Below, one piece after another: positions 6,038 through 9,890 of a stretch of 9,890 bases of DNA. The stretch is from JANXXV01 sp038230275 (GTDB lineage: Bacteria; Acidobacteriota; Terriglobia; Bryobacterales; Bryobacteraceae). The notes under the pieces were generated by a model, which saw only the letters and a program-made list of their open reading frames with translations, did no database searches and was not told the DNA's origin. The stretch's first letter is position 1. Every line of letters starts with the position of its first letter. Both the position numbers and the translations under genes were made by a program. Location: assembly GCA_038230275.1 (NCBI GenBank), contig JBBRNO010000194.1, positions 1 to 9,890 of the forward strand, in the 5' to 3' direction.

Positions 6038-6874
6038 ATGAACCAAATGATCAGGAATCGCTCCGCTCCGGGCGGGACCATCGTGCCAAGCCTTATCTAT
6101 GCCGACGTGGCCAAGGCAGCAGACTGGCTGTGTGATGTATTCGGTTTTACCGAGCGTCTGCGCGCGGGCGGTAAAGACGGAACAGTTGGCCACGCCCAGC
6201 TTTCGATCGGCTTGGGCGGAGTGATGCTGGGCGCGTCCCGAACGGATGGGACCCAGTTTCGGCCGCCGCGCGCGAACGAAGTGAGCCAATCGCTATCCGT
6301 GCACGTCGAAGATGTCGATCGCCACTATCAACGCGCAACGACGCGCGGAGCCCGCATTCTGCAGCCTCCGGCAACATATCCCTATGGCGAGAGGCAATAC
6401 ACCGCGGAAGACCCGGAGGGCCACCGCTGGACGTTTTCTCAAACGGTGGCCGATGTGAATCCCAACGAATGGGGAGCAACGGCTTCGGACCTCAGTGGTC
6501 CGCTCGCGCTGCTACCCCGCCCGCGTTGGTGTTATCTGGAAATTCCTGCCATCGATCTGAGCCAATCGATCGCCTTCTACGAGAAGGTCTTCGGCTGGGA
6601 TATCCGCCATCGGGAAAGCAATCATCCGAGCTTCGCCGACGCAACCGGCTGCGTGAGCGCCGCCTGGGTCACCGGCCGAAAGATTTCCGCCGAGCCAGGC
6701 CTGCTGCCCTACATCATAGTTGACAGCATTGACGCCACTTTGGCCCAGGCCGAGGCCAACGGTGCCGCGATCATCGACGGTCCCCACCTGGATTCGCCCG
6801 GCGGCCAATGGATCGCGACGTTTCGCGACCCTGCTGGGAACGTGATGGCGCTCTACCAGGAAGGTCCACGTTGA
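6038..6874 (+). CDS. Two-domain VOC superfamily (glyoxalase/bleomycin-resistance fold) protein
   Basis: A 278 aa soluble cytoplasmic protein made of two vicinal-oxygen-chelate modules. Module 1 (about residues 16-136) runs from VPSLIYADVAKAADWLCDVF to YTAEDPEGHRWTFSQ, the PhnB/glyoxalase-like ending. Module 2 (about 163-276) runs from RWCYLEIPAIDLSQSIAFYE to FRDPAGNVMALYQEGP. Each has the usual 'FYexvFGf' helix and 'DPxGn' turn. VOC proteins include dioxygenases, glyoxalases, isomerases and binding proteins for antibiotics; nothing here tells which. Two starts are possible, ATG at 6038 or 6047; neither has a good Shine-Dalgarno sequence. The gene diverges from the MFS exporter and converges, with a 2-nt gap, on a YciI-family gene. 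A joint detoxification role with the exporter is only a guess from proximity. Confidence 0.88.
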   Translation: MNQMIRNRSAPGGTIVPSLIYADVAKAADWLCDVFGFTERLRAGGKDGTVGHAQLSIGLGGVMLGASRTDGTQFRPPRANEVSQSLSVHVEDVDRHYQRATTRGARILQPPATYPYGERQYTAEDPEGHRWTFSQTVADVNPNEWGATASDLSGPLALLPRPRWCYLEIPAIDLSQSIAFYEKVFGWDIRHRESNHPSFADATGCVSAAWVTGRKISAEPGLLPYIIVDSIDATLAQAEANGAAIIDGPHLDSPGGQWIATFRDPAGNVMALYQEGPR

Positions 6875-6876
6875 GG

Positions 6877-7302
6877 CTATTTCTTGCCCTCGATCTCAGC
6901 GCGCAAGCGCTCTTCCGCCTCCCGTAACTCAGGGGTAAATTCCGAACCGAAATCGTCCATTTCAAACAACTGGCGAATTTCGATCTCTGTATCGGAGTTC
7001 ATCGGGTTCGGGCACCGCTTCACCCACCCGATGGCCTCTTCTTTTGATTTCACCTTCCACAGCCAGAAACCGGCAATTAAGTCCTTCGCATCGCCGAAGG
7101 GCCCATCAGTCACTGTGCGCGTGGTTCCGGAAAACTTGACGCGCGCCCCTTTTGAGCTGGGCTGCAATCCCTCGCCGGCCAGCATCACACCGGCCTTCAC
7201 CAGCTCTTCGTTGAACTTCGTCATTTCCGTGAGCAGCTTCTCGTCAGGCAGCACGCCCGCCTCCGAATTCTTGTCGGCCTTAATCAAGATCATGAATTTC
7301 AT
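6877..7302 (-). CDS. YciI-like (YCII/DGPF domain) family protein
   Basis: A 141 aa cytoplasmic protein starting MKFMILIKADKNSEAG. The longer frame up to 7356 is not used, because GGAGG at 7313-7317 lies 10 nt before the ATG at 7302-7300 and the conserved beta strand KFMILIKA begins right there. It has the alpha/beta-plait YCII domain with the sequence RTVTDGPFGDAKDLIAGFWL, the DGPF signature, followed by VKSKEEAIGWVKRCPNPM and the strand TEIEIRQLFEM. The tail (ELREAEERLRAEIEGKK) is a charged helix. Members of this family are often encoded beside ECF sigma factors and are otherwise poorly understood; some relatives bind or act on small molecules. No sigma-factor gene is in this window. It lies downstream of the DapA-like gene on the same strand (95-nt gap) and may have its own promoter. 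The preceding VOC gene converges with a 2-nt gap. Confidence 0.9.
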   Translation of the reverse strand: MKFMILIKADKNSEAGVLPDEKLLTEMTKFNEELVKAGVMLAGEGLQPSSKGARVKFSGTTRTVTDGPFGDAKDLIAGFWLWKVKSKEEAIGWVKRCPNPMNSDTEIEIRQLFEMDDFGSEFTPELREAEERLRAEIEGKK

Positions 7303-7312
7303 TGCAATCTTT

Positions 7313-7317
7313 CCTCC
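7313..7317 (-). promoter_or_regulatory. Shine-Dalgarno sequence deciding the YciI-like start
   Basis: GGAGG within GGGAGGAAAG on the minus strand, 10 nt before the ATG at 7302. It rules in favour of that start over the frame-open position at 7356. Confidence 0.75.
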
Positions 7318-7397
7318 CGCACATAGATCGAACGAGAGTAACCCGGATCGACACATTTCGTACGCGTCTTGGAATATCTTATGAATTACCGAAGTTC

Positions 7398-8411
7398 TCA
7401 GGCCCGAAGATGAGGCTTCATCAGGTCCAGCATTTCGCGGAGAACCTGCTTACCTGTGTCGTCCAGCAGCGTACGGCTGGAGCCACCCGCAATTTCATTC
7501 GGACGTTTGCGCGAGCTGTACGTCTTGAAAACTCCGCGCAGGTGCAGGATGTACTTCATGCCATCGGCATAGACGCTGATCTCGTTGATCAGTACGGCCG
7601 CGTTACCAAACATCTCCATCGCGCGCTGTTTCTTCCCTTCGTGCCAAAGGTCCCAGGCGGCGGCGTATACATCGGCGAACGAGGCTGCCGGCATGCTGCC
7701 TGAAAACCCACGCATCATCTCGTCAATCAGGGTCTTTCCGTGGCCTCCAGTGAACACCTTGAGTTCGTCGTGGCTCTCGCGTCGCAACGGGGCCAAGCGC
7801 ATCAGCGGCTGGCCAGCTTCGTCTTTTACATAACGCATCGTCGGGATGCCGCGGTACATATCCAGAATCGCTTCCACGCTCATTTGCCCCACGGCCTGCA
7901 CGAACAGCGGCAGGTCCGTGGCGGCGCCAATTTCCTTGTAATAGCGGAACAAGGCTTTGTCGTCATTCTGGCCGGCAGGCGGCAAGGAAATGATGGCGTT
8001 TGCACCGGCTTTCTTCGCGTGTTTGGCGTACTTGACCGCCGTTCCGATGTCCGGCGCCTGCACACCAATCACGATGGCCGGCCTCAGCTTCTTCCCAGCC
8101 TCACAAATGGCTTCGGCGCCTTCCAGCCGCTCCGTCTCGGTTAGCGTATCCCACTCACTGGCCAGTTGCGGCCAAACGAATCCGTGCACGCGCCCCTTGT
8201 CGATGAAGCGCACTTGCGCCACCAGCGAATCCAGATCGAGCTTGTCCGACTCCGTGAATGGAGTTTGCGCGATCGGAAATATACCGCGCAACGGTTTTGG
8301 CGCACCATCACTGGCAGCGGACGCGACGCCGTTGGGAAGCGCCAGGCCCATCGCTCCGGCCCCTAGCGTACGCAGGAAGTTTCGCCTGCCGCGCTGTTCC
8401 ATATTCATCAT
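7398..8411 (-). CDS. Tat-exported dihydrodipicolinate synthase (DapA/NanA) family protein with altered active site
   Basis: A 337 aa TIM-barrel class I aldolase-type protein. The N-terminus has a twin-arginine signal (GRRNFLRTLGAGAMGLALP, residues 8-26) and a likely cut after about ASA (30-32), so the mature enzyme should be outside the cytoplasm. The barrel begins LRGIFPIAQTPFTESDKLDL (41-60), like the DapA start. Strand 6 gives MRYVKDEAG, where K196 fits the Schiff-base lysine. In contrast, the DapA GTTGE motif is replaced by the stretch GFVWPQLASE (77-86), and the tyrosine of the YNVP motif aligns with Q172 in LPLFVQAVGQ. It is therefore unlikely to make dihydrodipicolinate; an aldolase or lyase for another keto acid, or a sugar acid, is possible. 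GAGGAG at 8418-8423, 6 nt upstream, supports the ATG at 8411. The protein is divergent from a secreted protein gene. Confidence 0.88.
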   Translation of the reverse strand: MMNMEQRGRRNFLRTLGAGAMGLALPNGVASAASDGAPKPLRGIFPIAQTPFTESDKLDLDSLVAQVRFIDKGRVHGFVWPQLASEWDTLTETERLEGAEAICEAGKKLRPAIVIGVQAPDIGTAVKYAKHAKKAGANAIISLPPAGQNDDKALFRYYKEIGAATDLPLFVQAVGQMSVEAILDMYRGIPTMRYVKDEAGQPLMRLAPLRRESHDELKVFTGGHGKTLIDEMMRGFSGSMPAASFADVYAAAWDLWHEGKKQRAMEMFGNAAVLINEISVYADGMKYILHLRGVFKTYSSRKRPNEIAGGSSRTLLDDTGKQVLREMLDLMKPHLRA

Positions 8412-8417
8412 TCGTAG

Positions 8418-8423
8418 CTCCTC
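8418..8423 (-). promoter_or_regulatory. Shine-Dalgarno sequence of the DapA-like gene
   Basis: GAGGAG on the minus strand lies 6 nt before the ATG at 8411, selecting that codon among the nearby in-frame ATGs (8411, 8408 and 8402). Confidence 0.7.
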
Positions 8424-8520
8424 GGAAACATAACTTCAGACTAAACTAACTCGGCGCGAGTCGACTTGAGTGGATCTGAATCCGCAAGGAGACGACGCGC
8501 GGTCAAGCGCTTAGCGAAGA

Positions 8521-8529
8521 TGCTATAAG
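8521..8529 (+). promoter_or_regulatory. Extended -10 promoter element for the secreted-protein gene
   Basis: TGCTATAAG matches TGnTATAAT at all but the last position. Transcription would begin near 8536, giving a leader of about 50 nt to the ATG at 8586. No good -35 lies 16-18 nt upstream. The rest of the divergent gap (8412-8520) holds a weak stem (GGAT at 8472-8475 with ATCC at 8480-8483, flanked by CTTG/CAAG) but no clear operator. Confidence 0.5.
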
Positions 8530-8585
8530 ATCCATCCCTGGGTGTCAATATGTGCTTACCAAGCCGCGTAAGCTACCCTGTCTAC

Positions 8586-9557
8586 ATGAAATACCTCCTG
8601 GTGTGGACGCTGCTCTTGCTTTGTTCGCGTGTTCAGGCCGAGCCCAGTCCGCCGTCTCCAGGCACTCGCATCGCTCTGCGTTTTGGCTTTGGCGAAGTGT
8701 TGATCGTGGGGGGAAGGTGCAGTGCCAGTGCGAAGGGCTTTCCGCAATTGGCATACCGGGTTCCGCTGCTGTCGGCCTACCGCCTCCTCGTCTTCAGTTC
8801 GGAATTTATTCAGGGCATCGTAGGGACAGCGCCGGAGCCTAAGTCCGAGTGGAAGATCGGCAGCCAGCGGCATGTGTACTCCGGCTCGGGGACGCCCGTG
8901 TCGGTAGCCATCGAAAAAGTAGTAGTACTGGAACACAAAGACGACAACTACGACGGTGCGATCGCCCGCATCGTGGACGCCGATTCCGCAAATCGGCTCG
9001 CCGGATTGCGAGCAACCGAGTACCTGGCAGCGCCCGGAATCGGTCTGGCTGACGTAACGCAAGTGCCATTGCTGCTTGAGCAGGATTCGGGAACCCTCTC
9101 GAACGTAAATTCCGCAAGAGTCAGTGCAGTTCTACTGCGCGAGGCACGCAAGGTGGTCCACGACGAGAACTGGAAGATCGACGAGATTGACGGTGACGAT
9201 TTTAAGAAGCAGGTCCAGGAGATGAACAAGGGTATTCTTGCGAACTCATACGACACCATCCAGCCCAGGGAATTGCGAATTCTCCGCTGGGCTCTACCGG
9301 GCAGGAAGCCGCTGCTTTTTGTACAAGCACTATGGCCCAGTGACCAAGGTCCGCCACTCTTTGGGGTGGATGCGGTGATGGAAAGAGACTCCTTGAAAAT
9401 CCTTTCGTTCGACACAAAACAGGCGGAATTCCTGAGGACGGCAACCGCGCTTATGAAGAACTGCGGACAATTACTCATCTACGCTGAACCCAATCAACAG
9501 ATTTCGCAACGCTTGGAAAATCGGCGATCGCTACATTGTATTGATGTACACCGTTAA
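8586..9557 (+). CDS. Sec-secreted protein of unknown function, probably frameshifted near its 3' end
   Basis: I do not recognise the family. As it reads, the product is 323 aa. The ATG at 8586 is chosen because it gives a textbook signal peptide (MKYLLVWTLLLLCSRVQA, cut before EPSPP); the frame-open ATG at 8550 would put charged residues ahead of it. The mature part has a beta-rich first half (RIALRFGFGEVLIVGG; RHVYSGSGTPVSVAIEKVVV), a helical middle (VLLREARKVVHDENWKIDEI; DDFKKQVQEMNKGIL), and a following beta part (LRILRWALPGRKPLLFVQAL; FGVDAVMERDSLKILSFD). After about residue 300 the reading becomes unlike coding sequence (AT-rich third positions; LENRRSLHCIDVHR), while the next frame reads smoothly to 9648. 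One-base shift is therefore suspected (see the next entry). The intact protein would be about 353 aa. It is likely periplasmic or surface-exposed; function unknown. Confidence 0.78.
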   Translation: MKYLLVWTLLLLCSRVQAEPSPPSPGTRIALRFGFGEVLIVGGRCSASAKGFPQLAYRVPLLSAYRLLVFSSEFIQGIVGTAPEPKSEWKIGSQRHVYSGSGTPVSVAIEKVVVLEHKDDNYDGAIARIVDADSANRLAGLRATEYLAAPGIGLADVTQVPLLLEQDSGTLSNVNSARVSAVLLREARKVVHDENWKIDEIDGDDFKKQVQEMNKGILANSYDTIQPRELRILRWALPGRKPLLFVQALWPSDQGPPLFGVDAVMERDSLKILSFDTKQAEFLRTATALMKNCGQLLIYAEPNQQISQRLENRRSLHCIDVHR

Positions 9558-9648
9558 GTATGACCAGTCGTTTGCGGTGGCCCTCCAGGCGCTGAATTTC
9601 GAATCCGGTCTGGTGCCGGCTGGCCTACACTACTCCGTGCGCAACTAG
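9484..9648 (+). pseudogene. Displaced C-terminal coding segment of the secreted protein
   Basis: In the frame of base 9544 there is no stop from 9457 to the TAG at 9646-9648. From about 9505 it reads RNAWKIGDRYIVLMYTVKYD, then QSFAVALQALNFESGL and VPAGLHYSVRN: alternating strands with mostly G/C third positions, as expected for a real protein end. The annotated frame covering the same bases is AT-rich at third positions. The simplest explanation is a one-base insertion (or two-base loss) between about 9484 and 9510, either real or a sequencing error. A separate 34-codon ORF from the ATG at 9544 is the alternative but less likely reading. Confidence 0.5.
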
Positions 9649-9701
9649 GCACGGGTTCCGGTTCCAACCAGTGCTCAGTACCCGAAATCGCCGTTGTTGA
9701 C

Positions 9702-9760
9702 CCGCTCACGCACGGTCGCGCCGTACACCCCGTTTCCGAGCCGCGACCGTCAGGGAGTGG
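9702..9760. repeat. Imperfect palindromic repeat, likely an interspersed REP-like element
   Basis: ACGGTCGCG at 9712-9720 pairs perfectly with CGCGACCGT at 9742-9750 (9 bp). Beyond three mismatches, CCGCTC at 9702-9707 pairs with GAGTGG at 9755-9760, including one G-T pair. The loop is 21 nt. On the minus strand the right arm translates to PLPDGRGSE; from memory, this string recurs as spurious peptides in Solibacter-like acidobacterial genomes, pointing to a dispersed repeat. I could not verify this. Confidence 0.65.
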
Positions 9761-9794
9761 TTGGCCGGTCGAATGCGCCCGCTTGAAGCGGAAG

Positions 9795-9832
9795 AAGGAT
9801 CGCGCAAGTCGTTGATTCTTCGCGCGACCCTT
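9795..9832. repeat. GC-rich inverted repeat (possible hairpin or terminator-like stem)
   Basis: AAGGATCGCGC at 9795-9805 pairs with GCGCGACCCTT at 9822-9832, ten pairs with one A-C mismatch. After a single bulged C at 9821, AAG at 9806-9808 pairs with CTT at 9818-9820. The loop is 9 nt (9809-9817). On the plus strand only three T's follow, so it is a poor intrinsic terminator; it may be part of the same repeat cluster. Confidence 0.55.
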
Positions 9833-9835
9833 TGG

Positions 9836-9866
9836 GAGTGGTACAGCCGAGCTTTTGCAAGCACTC
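9836..9866. repeat. Weak inverted repeat in the right-edge repeat cluster
   Basis: GAGTG at 9836-9840 faces CACTC at 9862-9866 around a 21-nt interior containing CCGAGCTTTTGC. Alone the 5-bp stem is not significant; it is listed because it follows two stronger stems directly and may be the end of a composite repeat. Confidence 0.25.
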
Positions 9867-9890
9867 ACGAGTCAAACCTCGGCGCCTCGA

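Larger units (their letters stand above)
9649..9890. other. Repeat-containing region without a convincing gene
   Basis: No plausible gene is seen on either strand. The open frame on the minus strand (9868-9554) translates to a low-complexity, Arg/Pro/Gly/Ser-rich string and appears to be a by-product of repeats. Three inverted repeats lie here: 9702-9760, 9795-9832 and a weaker one at 9836-9866. Confidence 0.6.

Noticed and set aside
6884..7384. Plus-strand open frame opposite the YciI-like gene
   Set aside because: It is a Ser/Pro/Phe-rich shadow of a gene with the DGPF signature and a strong Shine-Dalgarno sequence.
7957..8433. Plus-strand open frame opposite the DapA-like gene
   Set aside because: Ser-rich antisense shadow; the minus strand has a clear Tat signal, domain and ribosome-binding site.
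8465..8488. CTTG-GGAT/ATCC-CAAG stem in the divergent gap as an operator
   Set aside because: The stem is interrupted by an uneven internal loop and has no conserved flank; too weak to claim a binding site.
9554..9868. Minus-strand 104-codon open frame in the right-end region
   Set aside because: Its sequence is low-complexity and rich in Arg, Pro, Gly and Ser, it runs through the palindromic repeats, and it overlaps the displaced coding segment of the opposite-strand gene. It appears to be repeat translation.

Overview
The window looks like chromosomal DNA of a Gram-negative bacterium. It carries lpxB (lipid A synthesis) and several genes with Sec- or Tat-type export signals. GC content is moderately high (estimated by eye, not counted). 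Protein style, the exported dihydrodipicolinate-synthase-like protein and a repeat near the right end all suggest Acidobacteriota, probably the Solibacter/Bryobacter group. That placement is inference from family flavour, not from a marker gene.

Left part (1-1515, minus strand): the 5' end of an exported M1-type metallopeptidase gene runs off the left edge. Its start overlaps the 3' end of lpxB, so the order of transcription is lpxB then peptidase. A 36-48 bp gap with back-to-back promoter-like elements separates lpxB from a tight plus-strand operon (1564-4050): an uncharacterised ~250 aa protein, an uncharacterised ~175 aa very charged helical protein, and a 399 aa ATP-grasp enzyme. The genes are 7-13 nt apart or overlap by ATGA. 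This three-gene unit is the most promising uncharacterised system here.

Middle part (4051-6874): a possible 24-codon leader ORF precedes a Tat-exported methionine sulfoxide reductase B. The msrB 3' end overlaps, tail to tail, a minus-strand TetA-like MFS exporter. The exporter is divergent from a two-domain VOC (glyoxalase/bleomycin-resistance fold) protein.

Right part (6877-9890): a YciI/DGPF-domain protein and a Tat-signal DapA-like protein lie on the minus strand. The DapA-like protein keeps the Schiff-base lysine but appears to lack other DapA active-site residues. Divergent from it is a Sec-secreted protein of unknown function, whose last ~50 residues appear displaced into another frame by a single-base frameshift. 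The last ~240 bases hold no convincing gene but contain inverted repeats resembling an interspersed repeat of acidobacterial genomes.

Apart from the lpxB-peptidase pair and the ATP-grasp operon, the genes look like independent housekeeping or stress units. I see no CRISPR array, tRNA, rRNA, transposase or phage gene.
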